From Excoecaria cochinchinensis (Eukaryota; Streptophyta; Magnoliopsida; Malpighiales; Euphorbiaceae), in NCBI GenBank assembly GCA_947683425.1, contig CANTUQ010000077.1:1984001-2048000 (forward strand): a stretch of 64,000 nt of DNA, written 5' to 3'. The position numbers and the translations under genes were made by a program. This document shows positions 1 through 11,689 of the stretch, piece after piece. The notes beneath the pieces were generated by a model. The model ran no database searches. It saw nothing but the letters and a program-made list of their open reading frames with translations, and was not told where the DNA came from. Positions within the stretch are counted from its first letter, which is position 1; each line of letters begins with the position of its first letter.

Positions 1-451
1 TCCGAAGTTGTCTGACTTCTTTTGCTAAGATCACTATTGGCTTTTCATCATAAGTGAAATCTGACTGCACTTCCACTTCTGGTAGAGATAGCACATGGGA
101 ATCATCTGACCTATATCTTCTTAACATAGACACATGGAACACATCATGTAGCTTAGCCAAAGTCGGAGGCAAAGCCAGCCGATAAGCTACAAAACCTACT
201 CTTTCAAGCACTTCATATGGCCCAATAAACCTTGGACTCAGCTTCCCCTTTTTACCAAATCGTAGTACCTTCCTCCAAGGAGACACTTTCAGAAACACTT
301 TATCACCTACACTGAACTCAATATCTCTTCTCTTCAAATCAGCATACGACTTCTGTCTGTCACTTGCTGCCTTCAATCTTTGCTGTATGATTTTAGCTTT
401 CTCTTCTGTATCACGAACCAAATCTGGCCCTATGACTCTTCTTTCATTCAA
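1..451 (-). pseudogene. C-terminal integrase region of element A beyond the premature stop
   Basis: The minus-strand translation continues in the same frame after the TAA near 452. It matches the integrase C-terminal region of elements D and E, including the blocks KVSPWR, KGKLSPRFIGPYEVL, LHDVFHVSMLRRY and ILAKEVRQLR. The last resembles the linker before a Tekay-type chromodomain, which would lie left of the window. No other stop is visible here, so the upstream stop is probably a single recent point change (GAA to TAA). Confidence 0.85.
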
Positions 452-3400
452 TTATGTCCAGCAAATCGGTGAACGACATTTCCTTCCATACAAAACTTCA
501 TACGGTGCCATACCAATACTGGTCTGACAACTGTTGTTATAAGCAAATTCCATAAGTGGAAGATACCTATCCCAACTCTTAGAGAAATCTAAAACACACG
601 CTCGCATCAAATCTTCCAAAACCTGAATAATTCTTTCCGACTGTCCATCGATTTGTGGATGGAAAGCAGTACTGAAATTCAATTTCGTACCCAACGCTGC
701 CTGTAAACTCCTCCAAAATTTAGAAGTAAATCTGGGATCCCTATCAGAAACAATAGACAAAGGTATCCCATGCAATCGGACAATTTCCCTTACATACAAT
801 TCAGCCAACTTTTCCATAGAATAATCCATCCGAACAGGTATAAAGTGAGCTGATTTCGAAAACCTGTCCACAATAACCCATACTGCGTCTTGTTGTAATC
901 TCCCATCACTTCTCTGAGCAACTATTAACTCATCTTTCAGAACCGGTCTTGCTTTCAATTGTGCTAATAAAGCTCCATCTGCAGAAAACCTCCACTCAAT
1001 CCGCTTTAACTGTAATGCTGAAATTGACTTCCTACTCAAAGCGTCGGCCACTACATTAGCTTTTCCCGGATGATAATCCACAATACAATCATAATCTTTA
1101 AACAACTCGAGCCACCTTCGCTGTCTCAGATTCAGTTCCTTCTGTGTAAGCAGATATTTCAAACTCTTGTGATCCGTGTAAATCCTACACTTCTCACCAT
1201 ACAGATAATGTCGCCAAATTTTTAAAGCAAACACTACTGCGGCCAATTCCAAATCATGAGTCGGATAATTCTGCTCATGCGGTTTCAATTGCCTTGACGC
1301 ATACGCTATCACCTTCCCCTCTTGCATCAATACACAACCCAATCCGACACCTGAAGCATCGGTATACAATACATACTCTTTACCAGTCATAGGCTGTGTA
1401 AGAATCGGTGCTTCTACTAACATCTTCCTCAACCAATCGAAACTTGCTTGACATCTTTCAGACCATTCATATTTCACTCCTTTACGTAACAATCTTGTCA
1501 ACGGTGAAGCTATTACTGAAAATCCTTTCACAAACCTTCTGTAGTATCCAGCCAACCCTAAGAAACTGCGAATTTCTAACACATTCTTAGGCGGTTTCCA
1601 ATTCACAATTGCTTCTATCTTAGTTGGATCCACTTTAACTCCTTCAGATGAGATCACATGACCCAGAAATGATACCTCTTTGAGCCAGAACTCACACTTA
1701 CTAAGTTTGGCAAACAGCTGATGTTCTTGCAAAGTCCGAAGTACAACTCTCAAATGCTGTTCATGTTCCTTTTCATTTCTTGAATATACCAAAATATCGT
1801 CTATGAACACAACCACAAACTGATCCAAGTACGGTCTGAACACCCGATTCATTAAATCCATGAATGCAGCTGGCGCATTGGTTAACCCGAATGGCATTAC
1901 TAAAAATTCATAATGCCCATAACGAGTTCTAAACGCGGTCTTAGGTACATCTTCCTTCTTCACTTGCAACTGATAATACCCTGAACGCAAGTCAATCTTT
2001 GAGAATACCCCGGCTCCCCTTAACTGATCAAACAAGTCTTCAATTCGAGGTAAAGGATACCTATTCTTTACTGTTACTTTATTCAACTGTCGATAATCAA
2101 TACACATTCTCATTGTACCATCTTTCTTTTTAACAAATAACACTGGTGCTCCCCAAGGAGAAACACTAGGTCTAATAAAACCCCTGTTCAATAATTCTTG
2201 CAACTGCTCCTTCAATTCCTTCAACTCAGTTGGAGCCATTCTATAGGGTGCCTTAGATACCGGTACAGTTCCTGGTACCACGTCAATTGATAACTCAACT
2301 TCTCTTATTGGTGGTACACCGCTCAATTCTTCAGGAAACACGTCAGGAAACTCTCTGACTATTGGTATCTCTTGCATCTTTACTTGTTCTCTCTTACTAT
2401 CTAATACCAGGGCCAAATAAGCTTCACATCCTTTTCTCATACACCGACAGGCTTGCATAGCAGATATCACATTCACAAGAGGATTTGTGCACACTCCTCT
2501 CACTGTCGCTCTGTTACCCTTACCATCAGAGAGTATAACTATTTTCTTCTTACACTTAACATCCGCATCGTACTTAGTTAACCAATCCATACCCAGAATC
2601 AAATCAAACTCATCAAACGGTAGTTCAATCAAATCCGCTGGAAACACACTACCTTGAACTTCTAATGCACAGTTTCGATACACTCTGTTTACATTAACAT
2701 TACCTCCCAAAGGGCTAGACACACATATATCATATTTTAAACATTCAACTTTAGGCATCTTTTCACATATCTTTTTATCACATACATATGAATGAGTTGA
2801 ACCAGGATCAATAAGTGCAAACATTTCCACACCACAAAGTAGAATAGTACCTGCTATCACTTCAGGCGCGTCCTGATCCTCTCGTGCCCTCATAGCATAA
2901 GCCCGCACTGGAGCCTCATCAGGTCTATCCACAATCTCAGAATCGACTGCACCTCTAGACTGACTACCTCTGCCACGTCCTCTTCCTCTTCCTCTATTCG
3001 TAGAAGGCAAGTTTGAACCACCCCTACTCTGCTCTTGTTGATTTCCTGACATCTCATAGGTATTCGGGCAATTAGCAATGAAATGCTCTGTGCTCCCACA
3101 TCTATAACAAGCACCCGACACTCTCCAGCATTCTCCTCTATGCCTCTTACCACAATGAGGACACTCATGGACCTCACTTCTATTACCAGATGTTCCTCTT
3201 CCAGAACCAGATGCTGAGGGAGCGCCTCGCTTCTTACCTCTCGCGGCAGAACTGAACCCTGATTCCGCAGGTGATGCCACATGAGAATCTCTTGATCTTT
3301 TCCCCATCTGGGAACCACCTCTATTCGCATTCTTCCTTTGTCTCCATTCTCTTTGGGCTCCCAAAGTCCTCTCAGCTCTCAAAGCTGCTTGTACAATTCG

Positions 3401-4111
3401 ATAGTAACTTATATTCTGCTCTGTTGTTAAAGAAATCAGCAAAGCTTTAATTTCCTCAATCAATCCATCCTCAAACTGTTGGCATCGCAACACATCAGTT
3501 AACACACCTTTCGGCGTATATTTGCTTAAGCGACAGAATTCTGCTTCATACTCCGCCACTGTCATAGTCCTCTGTCTCAAACTCAAGAACTTCTTCCAAT
3601 TTGCCTCTCGATGTGCTTTAGTAATATACTTATTCTTGAATTCTTTTTCAAAGAACTCCCAGTCTAATGGTTCAGGAAGCATCGGATTCTGCAGGACCAG
3701 CTTCCACCAATCATATGCAGGACCTTGGAGTAATGACTCCACACATTCAACCCACTGATCTGGAGGACATCGTATCTCCTTAAGAATCCTTTCCACCTTC
3801 TCAATCCAGTACTCTGCTTTTTCTGACTCATCTAACCTTGTTCCATGAAATTCCTCCAAACCATGCTTCCTCAAAGATTCTATTGGGGCTCTTGGCGCCA
3901 TCATACGTTCCATCACTCTCGCCATATCTTGTGTCATTTTCATCATGGCTTCCATAGGCCCAAATGGAATCTCATTTCCATAGCCAACCGATCTAGACTG
4001 CCCAGACCCTGTCACCTCAGCTTCACGAGGGTTCACACTTTCGGCAGATTCCTCACCGGTATGCCTTCCAGAATCCATCTTGCTACACAAATTAAACAAG
4101 GACTTCCGCAT
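452..4111 (-). CDS. Gag-Pol polyprotein of element A, long ORF with an internal integrase deletion
   Basis: One 1219-codon reading frame. Gag comes first (about residues 85-260, retrotransposon-gag type), then a CX2CX4HX4C zinc knuckle (335-348) followed by a Gly/Arg-rich stretch. Protease has DPGST at 435-439. Reverse transcriptase runs about 590-860 with FIDD at 769-772. RNase H has D918, E955 and D980. Integrase keeps D1123 and E1159. The HHCC zinc finger and first catalytic Asp are missing: residues near 1073-1076 join the end of the RNase H linker directly to the middle of the integrase core, about 125 residues short of element E. The frame ends at a TAA where relatives have Glu, and homology continues in frame to the window edge. 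Met12 (codon at 4076-4078) aligns with the starts in D and E and is the likelier start. The product cannot supply a complete integrase. Confidence 0.88.
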   Translation of the reverse strand: MRKSLFNLCSKMDSGRHTGEESAESVNPREAEVTGSGQSRSVGYGNEIPFGPMEAMMKMTQDMARVMERMMAPRAPIESLRKHGLEEFHGTRLDESEKAEYWIEKVERILKEIRCPPDQWVECVESLLQGPAYDWWKLVLQNPMLPEPLDWEFFEKEFKNKYITKAHREANWKKFLSLRQRTMTVAEYEAEFCRLSKYTPKGVLTDVLRCQQFEDGLIEEIKALLISLTTEQNISYYRIVQAALRAERTLGAQREWRQRKNANRGGSQMGKRSRDSHVASPAESGFSSAARGKKRGAPSASGSGRGTSGNRSEVHECPHCGKRHRGECWRVSGACYRCGSTEHFIANCPNTYEMSGNQQEQSRGGSNLPSTNRGRGRGRGRGSQSRGAVDSEIVDRPDEAPVRAYAMRAREDQDAPEVIAGTILLCGVEMFALIDPGSTHSYVCDKKICEKMPKVECLKYDICVSSPLGGNVNVNRVYRNCALEVQGSVFPADLIELPFDEFDLILGMDWLTKYDADVKCKKKIVILSDGKGNRATVRGVCTNPLVNVISAMQACRCMRKGCEAYLALVLDSKREQVKMQEIPIVREFPDVFPEELSGVPPIREVELSIDVVPGTVPVSKAPYRMAPTELKELKEQLQELLNRGFIRPSVSPWGAPVLFVKKKDGTMRMCIDYRQLNKVTVKNRYPLPRIEDLFDQLRGAGVFSKIDLRSGYYQLQVKKEDVPKTAFRTRYGHYEFLVMPFGLTNAPAAFMDLMNRVFRPYLDQFVVVFIDDILVYSRNEKEHEQHLRVVLRTLQEHQLFAKLSKCEFWLKEVSFLGHVISSEGVKVDPTKIEAIVNWKPPKNVLEIRSFLGLAGYYRRFVKGFSVIASPLTRLLRKGVKYEWSERCQASFDWLRKMLVEAPILTQPMTGKEYVLYTDASGVGLGCVLMQEGKVIAYASRQLKPHEQNYPTHDLELAAVVFALKIWRHYLYGEKCRIYTDHKSLKYLLTQKELNLRQRRWLELFKDYDCIVDYHPGKANVVADALSRKSISALQLKRIEWRFSADGALLAQLKARPVLKDELIVAQRSDGRLQQDAVWVIVDRFSKSAHFIPVRMDYSMEKLAELYVREIVRLHGIPLSIVSDRDPRFTSKFWRSLQAALGTKLNFSTAFHPQIDGQSERIIQVLEDLMRACVLDFSKSWDRYLPLMEFAYNNSCQTSIGMAPYEVLYGRKCRSPICWT

Positions 4112-4168
4112 TAGGTCAACAAGCTATACACATCTTATCTACCCAATTCCCAGAAAAGACTCAACCTA

Positions 4169-4181
4169 GGCTCTGATACCA
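4169..4181 (-). other. Primer binding site of element A (initiator tRNA-Met)
   Basis: The minus strand reads TGGTATCAGAGCC, complementary to the 3' end of plant initiator tRNA-Met, five bases inside the LTR end at 4187. It fixes the element's orientation. Confidence 0.93.
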
Positions 4182-4186
4182 CAACT

Positions 4187-6680
4187 TGTGACGCCCATTC
4201 CCCAACGACAACTAGCTCAGCTAATCTTAGTTAGAGAAGGTCGCACACACGCACAGAAACACATGCGGAAACTGAATAATAAAATTTCATCACACACTGT
4301 TTTAATTCATGCATCGCATGCCAACTACTATTAGCCACACGCCTTAGCCATTCACATGACACACATACATGTGGGAGGTTACATCCGTGATTACTACATT
4401 ATTACATGCCTTTACATATTCAAATTACATATTATCCATATAAAATTTATACAAAAGTCCCAAATAACAAACCCCCAAACCTACACTATATACTTCCTAT
4501 TGTTGACCGTACCAAAATGCGGGGGACGTCCTTCAGTCACCTCTCATCCGTACCTGCACGGATTAGAGTAAATCCATGCTAAGCGATAACGCTTAGTGGG
4601 GAACTCATACATATAGCATATAATTTATCACACATCAGAATCATCATACATAACATGCTAATAAACATGCCAGATCAACCATTACTATATTCAATCATAA
4701 GGCATCAATTACTTATTCACATTTCCATACTTTCTTGTATCACAATCACTTCTGTTTATATTTAATTAACTTTTAGCCGATTAACCAATTAGCCTTTTTG
4801 CCACTTTGCCTGCAATTCAATGACGCGGATAACGGGTATCGCATCGGTATCTCTCAGATACCAGTAATCTCATCGAGACTACTTTTTTTCACATTTATCA
4901 CCTTCTGGTGCTTCATATCACATCAGTACCTTCTGGTACTTTTCATCATTCCACATATACACAATCCAGTAAGGATAATCGCATTGTGATTCCCATGGAA
5001 TCAGACACATTTAACGCATGGGGCTGCAGCACTTGACCCTATAGGCATGCCTAACTATCCACTACTTGACTCGCAGGCTTAAGTTGTTAAACACTTATTC
5101 AGTTCACTTTTCACTTTACACATTTGTATTAGCACACAGCCATACATTTCATTTGCATATTCACTATGCTTCCAAACTCAGTCTTCACATTTAATATTCA
5201 CATAACTTATCCCATTCAAAAGTCATCATAGTTGTATGCATTTGTAGATCACTTAACACATATACATTACTTACTCATGCTGTCCTTCATTTCAGCTTAA
5301 AGCCATGCCATTTGAATGACCAAACACATTAGGATTATATTGCCAAAACAGGGTGGGTCACGGTCACAATGGATTTCATTGTCACCGTGACATATTGAAG
5401 TCCAAAACAGAATGCAAATTGGGGACATGTCACGGTCACAACCAATTTCATTGTCACCGTGATGTGTTCCCAACTCTCGGCAGAATGCAACCTGAGGGTA
5501 TGTCACGGTCACAATGAATCCCATTGCCACCGTGACATATTCTCATTTGCAAAACAGAATGCCTTCCTGGGTAGGTCACGGTCACAATGAATTCCATTGT
5601 CACCGTGACATACCAAATTCCTCTAAGCAGAATTGAACTCAACATATGTCACGGTCACAATCAATTTCATTGTTACCGTGACCTATGCAAAAATATCAAA
5701 ACACAGCTGTGGTTATCACTAGCACGGCTGTGCTTTTTCAGTCCACTTCTTCCTTCTCATTAAGACTTCAAATCTCATTCTCATTTTTTGGCAATTAACC
5801 CAAATACATCAACCACACAATCAATAACACATACCTGATTTTCCCTTCTTGTTTGGCATTCAATAATAGTACAAATCATAATCACTTTCAAGTACTTGAT
5901 CACAATCATATTGCTACTATAATCATACAATTTAGCATCACATAATTCATGTTCAACCTTCAATTTCACATATCATGCAATTCAGTTCAAAACCCTATTT
6001 AACCAACACTAATCACATATTCACACAATTAGGGTTTGTTCCCAAACCTCGTCGCCTTAGCTCCTAATTACGACGGACGCTCGGTTCGCCGATTACAACC
6101 TTTCCCTTATCTCTCTTCACTTCTTTAGCTAACAAAACAACACAGATGCTCAAGCTCAACTCAAACCAATAATATTCCATCCAAACCAGCTCAACCAAGA
6201 AGAGAGAGTAGAAGATGAGAATATGCACTTATTCACTTACCTCTTAGGTTTACCCTCAATTCTTGATCCAATTAGCTATATGCACACAATTACCATTAGC
6301 TACCAAACCACTCTCTTATCCTCACTCACGGGAACAAGAAGAAAGCCAAAGCAAAAATACAGAAAATAGCTAGGTTACCAAATGAAACTCTTTCATCTTA
6401 ACCCACACTTGCATGCAAAGGAAGAGGTGGCAACCTCTCAAGAAGCCACACGGAATCCACTTCCTCAAGTCTGCCTCCACTTCCAATAAATCAAAGTTAT
6501 TATATTCTTAATTAATCCTTCCATTAACTAATTAACTAGCCTTTAACTCATGCTTAGCACAAACATTCATAATTACCATTTAACTCCCTTAACTAAACTT
6601 CTTTCTTTCAATTAAGTCCAATCCTACACACACATGCCAAATTAGGTTAATTCTCTTAGGGTACAAATCCGGCCATGACA
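4187..6680 (-). repeat. 5' LTR of element A
   Basis: About 2494 bp bounded by TG and CA on the plus strand. Read on the minus strand it holds a 5' splice-site-like AGAG|GTAAGT (GT at 6240-6239), the 73-bp hairpin array (5352-5690), the ATAGGCATGCCTAA and CTGCAG palindromes (5024-5055), hairpins GTACC/GGTAC (4926-4939) and GGTATC/GATACC (about 4846-4862), then the CTAAGCG/CGCTTAG hairpin (4577-4599) and an acceptor-like CCGTGCAG|GT (AG at 4556-4555). No host gene lies inside. Confidence 0.9.
5352..5690 (-). repeat. Five-unit array of inverted repeats in LTR A
   Basis: Five units start near 5357, 5429, 5502, 5575 and 5647, a period of about 72-73 bp. Each has arms GTCACGGTCACAATG and CATTGTCACCGTGAC around a 4-6 base centre, with one internal mismatch. 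Spacers carry variants of CAGAATGC. The same period, arms and spacer word recur in LTR E in a different sequence version. Confidence 0.92.
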
Positions 6681-6799
6681 ATCACGGTATTGAAGAAGCT
6701 ACATGGGAACCAGAAGAAGCTATGAGATTGCAATACCCTCAGTTATTCGGAACAGGTAAGAATTTCGAGGACGAAATTCTGTTAAGTGGGGGAGTATAG
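6681..6799 (+). pseudogene. C-terminal end of element B Gag-Pol and its polypurine tract
   Basis: The plus-strand translation resumes with HGIEEATWEPEEAMR and runs to a TAG at 6797-6799. This matches the Pol C-terminal end of D, E and F (consensus HHGVQEATWEPE). The last codons overlap the purine-rich tract AAGTGGGGGAGTATAG (6784-6799) that primes plus-strand DNA synthesis next to the 3' LTR. The rest of B pol lies left of the window because A is inserted in it. Confidence 0.85.
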
Positions 6800-9144
6800 T
6801 AACACCCCAAAACCACCCCAGTAGTTTGAGCCTGTCTGTGTCTGTATATGTGTATGTGTATGTGTTACATGTATGTGTTTAATTGGATTATTTATTTAAT
6901 TTTGTATATTATTTTGAGAAGAGGAGATAGGCTAGTGTAGGGTATGAGTGGATGTATAGAATCAAAGTATGAGTAAGGGATAGCTTAATGTGTATAACAA
7001 AGTATGGGAGTAGGGTGTGATTTGGGACATGTGTCTTATGGGGAGAGTGACATGTGGCTAAGGGGATAAAGTAACATTTAATGGGTTTGGTGAAAGAGAA
7101 GTCAACCCTTTTCCTTGTGGCTTCCCGTTCTTCTTTCTTCCTCACGCCATTCTTCTTTTCTTCTTCTTTCTTCTCGTTCTTTCCTTCTTCTTGGCCCGAT
7201 CTTGCTCCCTCTCCTTTCCCTTGAGAAGATTTAGTTGTTTGGCTTTTGATTTTGAAGCTTAAAGGTGAGTTGGGGTTATGGGTGTTTTAGATTCTTCTTC
7301 TTCCTCTTCTCTAGGTTTTAAATCATATGTATTTGTTTATGGGTTGTTTAGAATTGACCTTGGTTATGGTGGATTTGTGGTTCAGAAGAGGCTTCTAGGC
7401 CGGATAAAGGCAAAGAAATCGCTAGCGGGAGCGGAGCTCGCGATTAGGAGCTAAGGAGAGAAGGTTTGGGATTGTTCATCTTTTTGTGTATTTTTGTAAT
7501 TTAAGCTTAATGAATGTGTTCTGTTTCGAGTGAGGTGATAAGTTGTGCTATTGTAGTTTAAATTACATTAAGCATGTTATGAAGTGCTAGAGAATGAATA
7601 TTGTTTAAGGATGTGTGAGAAAGTATGTGAACAGTTGTAATTGTCTTCAAAATTGCTGTTTTGGAAATTCTTAGAATTGGACATGTAATTGACTTGATTT
7701 AATTGAGTTAAATGGTGATAAAGTTGGGTTTTTAATTATGTTATGAGTTGTGAATGCTGGGATTGCTGAATTTTGAGGTTTGGAATCAATTTTGGAAGTT
7801 TGGATGTGAATTTGGTGTGAATTCTGCAGATTTTGGGCGTAAGAGCTGAAAAACCCGCGTCTGTCGCGATCGCGACACTGTCGCGAGCGTGACAGAATGC
7901 GGAGGTTTCAACCCTCGCGCCGGCGCGAGAGATGCCGCGCTAAGGAACTTGATGAAGCTCTCTGTCGCGAGCGCGACAACTGTCGCGAGCGCGACAGAGT
8001 GCTCAAGCTCCGAACTTGTGCGAGGCTCTCTTCTGTCGCGAGCGCGATCGAAGAGCAGTCCCTACGTCCTCTCGCGACCACGAGATTCCCTCGCGATCGC
8101 GAGACGAGGCGGGGAGGTGTAACTTGGCTTCTGTCGCGAGCGCGACAGACGCGACTTCCAAATTTGATTTCTTCCCTTTTTGCTTGATGACTTAAATTCT
8201 TTTGCATGCAATTTCATTAAGCTTTGACTATCTTTTTGTCTGAATTATATATATATATAAATAAACGTGATGAGATTTTTGTATAACCTGCTAATGTCAG
8301 ATAAGTGGATAGTTAGGCATGCCTAATAGAGCTATGTGCCGCTGCAGCTATGTGTACGATTTGGACCCTGATCAGGTCCCCCGATCGGATCCTCGCGATC
8401 CTTCTGTTGAATCTTTCTTAAGATTCTATGTGAAACAATATTGGAATAAAATAAAAAGAATGTTTGATACCTTCGGGTATCTATTTGTTTATCATATAGA
8501 ACCGATACTCTCAAGTATCTATGTGTACTCGTTATCCACTCATTATGAATAAGCAGGTGTTATTGTGTCTTTGCACTAGAATTCTGGATGAGAATGCAAA
8601 TAATTGAATTAGCTGTGTATGATTATATGTCTATATAATTGTATTGTTATCATGTGTTTTCTGTTACCGTCACTGTGAGTGGCGGTCATGTATCTTGTGT
8701 TTCCCCACTAAGCGATTTCGCTTAGCACGGGTGTTTATCCGTGCAGGTGTGGAAGGTGTTAGTACACATGTTTTGGGCGTGTCGCATCGGGAAGGCCAAC
8801 GCAACTAGAGATTTGAAGTTTTATAGTATAGGCTTTCCTTTCCTTTTTGTAATAGATGTAATGTATTGTTAGCCTTTGGAACAATGTATCTTGGGCTTTT
8901 GTAAATTGGTTCTTTTTGTAACCTATTGTAACATGTAAAGACTTTCTTTTTGTATATTAATAAAAGTATTCATTTTGTTCTGTATCCCTCTTCTTTCTCT
9001 TAAAGTTTTTATTTATACCGGATATGTTGTTTTGTATGTAATGTTTGAAGTGTGTACTAGTGGGGTGTGACACTCCTATCTACCTTGGATCCCTCTCGCT
9101 CTAGTTACGAGTAGAGTATCCATGTTATAGGTTGGGGTGTGACA
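6800..9144 (+). repeat. 3' LTR of element B
   Basis: About 2345 bp, starting TAACACCCC (TG eroded) and ending GGGGTGTGACA. It contains an ACATGTGGC box in U3 (about 7047), a donor-like AAAG|GTGAGT (GT at 7265-7266), the GGTTTGGGA block (7463), a CpG-dense inverted-repeat array (7855-8160), TTAGGCATGCCTAA (about 8312-8326) with CTGCAG, a GATACC/GGTATC hairpin (8466-8481), a paired ACCGTCACT/AGTGGCGGT stem (8666-8686), the CTAAGCG/CGCTTAG hairpin (about 8707-8725), and CCGTGCAG|GT (AG 8745-8746). Confidence 0.9.
7855..8160 (+). repeat. CpG-dense inverted-repeat array in LTR B
   Basis: Many copies of palindromes of the type TGTCGCGAGCGCGACA and TCGCGATCGCGA, separated by words such as CAGAATGCGG. 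Short ORFs on both strands here are by-products of the repeats. CpG density is far above the surrounding LTR. Confidence 0.9.
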
Positions 9145-9890
9145 CCGACGCCCGTCGGTGGGAATGGCAGGGCCGTCGGATGAATCCTTGTGTCAGAAGG
9201 ATTCTTCAGACGCCCGTCTCCACATCCGACGCCCGTCGGTCATGCCTGGCCTATAAAAGCTTTGGATTTCTTCCTAAAAAGGGTTCCAAAAATTTTCAAG
9301 AGGGGAAACTCTGCCGAATTTCAAGCGTGTTTTCTCTCTCTTCCAGCAAACATACACATCAAGAAATTTCTTTTATTTGAGGATCAAACCGTTAAAAGGA
9401 ACTAAAACTAATTAGTTTTCTTTGGGTTTTTTTGATTCCAAAGTCAATCTTTTTGAAGGGTTAAGAAGGAAACAATCTATTTTCCTCTTTTTGACCTTTC
9501 ATTTTGTTTCTCGTGGAACGTGCGGGACTCTAATCAACACCAAGAATATCACTAGAACATTATCTGAGGGTAAATATTTTGGACTTATTCTCCGTGTTAT
9601 TTCATCTTTATTCTTTATTTTTGCTGTCCTTTTGGCTTTTTGCTTTCACTTTCCTTTATTTTGATTATCTTAATCTCATCTTATGATAAAAACCCATTTT
9701 TGCTTTGAAAAAAAGAATTTTTACTGTTTATTTTCGGAGGCAGTGGTGACCGATGGGTCATCTATTTCACCGATGCCCGTCGGTCACCCCACTCACAGAC
9801 GCCCTCTCTCTTGCGTGAGTGACGGGACACGTTGGTCACTTTGACTGACGCCCGTCGGTCACTCGACAGAGGCCGTCGCTGGGTCTTGTC
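9145..9890 (+). repeat. GACGCCCGTCGGTC repeat clusters in the Tat LTR
   Basis: Two clusters (9145-9240 and 9745-9890) carry variants of GACGCCCGTCGGTCAC, each partly self-complementary (GACG/CGTC). They flank the TATA box and the start of the transcribed region. TAT1 has the same kind of clusters at 23175-23450 and 24170-24255. Confidence 0.75.
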
Positions 9891-10851
9891 TCCATTTTTC
9901 CAAATCTTTTCAAGTTTTTTGACTTTATTTATGTTAAGCTTTCATATATTAACATCTTTTAACCTTCTGTGAGCATATTTTGATTTTCTTGGACTATCCT
10001 GAGCTCGAGGGGCGATCTACTGTGCTCGGAGGATTCCGTCTAGTTTAGTTTTCTAACCCTCTTGGTTATTTCCTTTATTTGTTTATTCATTATTTTATGC
10101 ACATGAGTATGCCCTTTTTGTATCCCGTTAAATATAAAAATTGATTAATGTTTTATATCCAATAAAAAGAGGTTTTCATAAACGCAAGGACCCAATGTCC
10201 TATTTTATCCAATAAAAATCATCACAATAAAAATAGCCATTTTGATAATGATGCATGCGAGGACCAAAGTCCTCAAAATAAGCAATGCCCATATTTGTGT
10301 ATGTATCGTACATTTATAAAAGGGAGTTGTATTCCGCTCCTTGTATTATTGTAATTTATTGCTTTCATTACTTGCTCATTTACTGCTTTCCAAATGTGAA
10401 TAAATGAGCCTTTAAATCAATTGCATCGTGTGGAGAGAGAGCGAATTAATGATAATTAAAATTTGATCATAAAATAATCAAGGTAGAAATAGATGAGAAG
10501 TCCCGAATCCATCTCTGATCTTTGGGCTCAAAGAGGCGAGAGGTTTACCCTCCAAGACACCTCTTGTGTCACGAGATTTTGGCGTTAATCCTAGGCTCCT
10601 TAGGGCGAGAGGTTCACCCTCCAAGACCCCTTTGGTTGGCCCAAAATGGATACTAAGCGCAGTCTTAGGCTCTCCGAGGCGAGAGAAACTTTCCCAATGT
10701 TCTATTGGGTCGCGACTCAATGAAACCTCCTTGTTGCCCAATATAAACGCACTTGCAATTTATTGCAAGCTGTTAGCGGACCCTCAATTGCCCGATTGCC
10801 CTCAAGCGGGCGGTCAGAGGGGCGGCCGAGGGGCATCCGGCGCGTGTCACA
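9145..10851 (+). repeat. Tat-type LTR, 5' part missing, opened by element B
   Basis: The start coincides with the end of LTR B, so the 5' part is displaced or lost. It has a TATAAAA box (9252-9258), a donor-like GAGGGTAAAT (about 9567), and the short conserved Tat hairpins: GGACCCAATGTCC (about 10187), GAGGACCAAAGTCCTC (about 10258), GGGAGTTGTATTCCGCTCC (about 10322). A CCCAAT/ATTGGG stem (about 10693-10708) precedes a PBS-like word. It ends CGCGTGTCACA with no PBS following, so it is a 3' or solo LTR. Confidence 0.8.
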
Positions 10852-11689
10852 GCAGGCATTAATTGAATAAGAGTATGTGAATCAAACAATAAGTTATGAA
10901 TTGATGAATATATGTGAAGACTTGTATGAAAGTATGTATGTTGTTATTACACCTAAATGCCTTGTTAATTAGATAAATTACATGATAAGGCATCTGCTAA
11001 GCAAGATGTGTGAAATGAATATTGGGAAACCGAAAGGAGTGTGAATAAGTGAACAAAATGACATGAATGCGATGTGAAAAAGTGTGATAATGTATAAGTG
11101 ATTTTTTAAAGTCGATATGTGAAGTAAGTGGTTATGATGATGACCTCCTTGAAAGTATCTAATTTGCTATTATTGATATGATTATATTTTCTATATTATG
11201 CTTTTCTTTAAACTTATTTGACGGCCATTCTTAGTGGTCGTCCATATTTATGTGTTTCCCACTAAGCTTTATGCTTAGCACGAATTTTCTTTTAATTCGT
11301 GTAGGTACTATTAATCGGATCGTTCGAGAGTCTTTGCGCAGTAATCCAGGCCAATGCAAGATTATGAAGAGATTTTAGGGTAGGATTTGTATAGTCTTCG
11401 AAATGTATGCCAGATTTATTTTAAATTATAAGTTTTGTAATAGTGATATTGGTTATGTAAATGATCTATCTATAGTAAATTCTGAAGAAGTGTACTTTAT
11501 AGTGTAATTGTGTAACGAATTTATAATTAATTATAATGTAGTTTTTGAAAATGAAAAAGATTTTATAACTCATATTTCGGCTTAAAGGTTTATAAGTTTT
11601 ACATGTTTATTTTGGTAATGCCCTTGACCATCATCGTGAACCACCGGTTCACGGTATGGTTTACTACGTACGAGTAAGGGGTGTTACAA
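10852..11689 (+). repeat. 3' part of a Met-type LTR (remnant Y)
   Basis: Only the end of the LTR remains. A stem GACGGCCATT/AGTGGTCGTC (11220-11242) pairs fully with two G-U pairs. The CTAAGC/GCTTAG hairpin follows (about 11262-11278), then a pyrimidine-rich acceptor-like TTCGTGTAG|GT (AG 11303-11304), an AGGCCAATGC word, and the end GGGGTGTTACA. No PBS follows, so it is a 3' or solo LTR cut by the Tat LTR on its left. Confidence 0.75.

Larger units (their letters stand above)
1..6680 (-). mobile_element. Ty3/gypsy element A, minus strand, 3' end outside window
   Basis: Read on the minus strand the order is 5' LTR (4187-6680), PBS (4169-4181), Gag-Pol (4111 down to the window edge). The element sits inside the last part of the integrase region of plus-strand element B, whose coding sequence resumes at 6681. 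The 3' LTR and the second copy of the target-site duplication lie left of the window; ATCAC (6681-6685) would be the right-hand copy. The initiator-Met PBS, 2.5-kb LTR and pol domain order fit the Tekay/Del type of chromovirus. The lineage is inference; the structure is seen directly. Confidence 0.9.

Noticed and set aside
5297..5645. Minus-strand ORFs with CHGDNEIHCDRD-like repeats in LTR A
   Set aside because: Same reason as for LTR E: translation of the inverted-repeat array.
7889..8207. Overlapping ORFs on both strands over the CpG-dense array
   Set aside because: They follow from the repeat units having no stop codons in several frames; composition is repeat-driven and no domain is visible.
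9132..9664. Several 70-80 codon plus-strand ORFs at the start of the Tat LTR
   Set aside because: They cross the B/Tat junction or the TATA and leader region and show no conserved domain or relative in TAT1.
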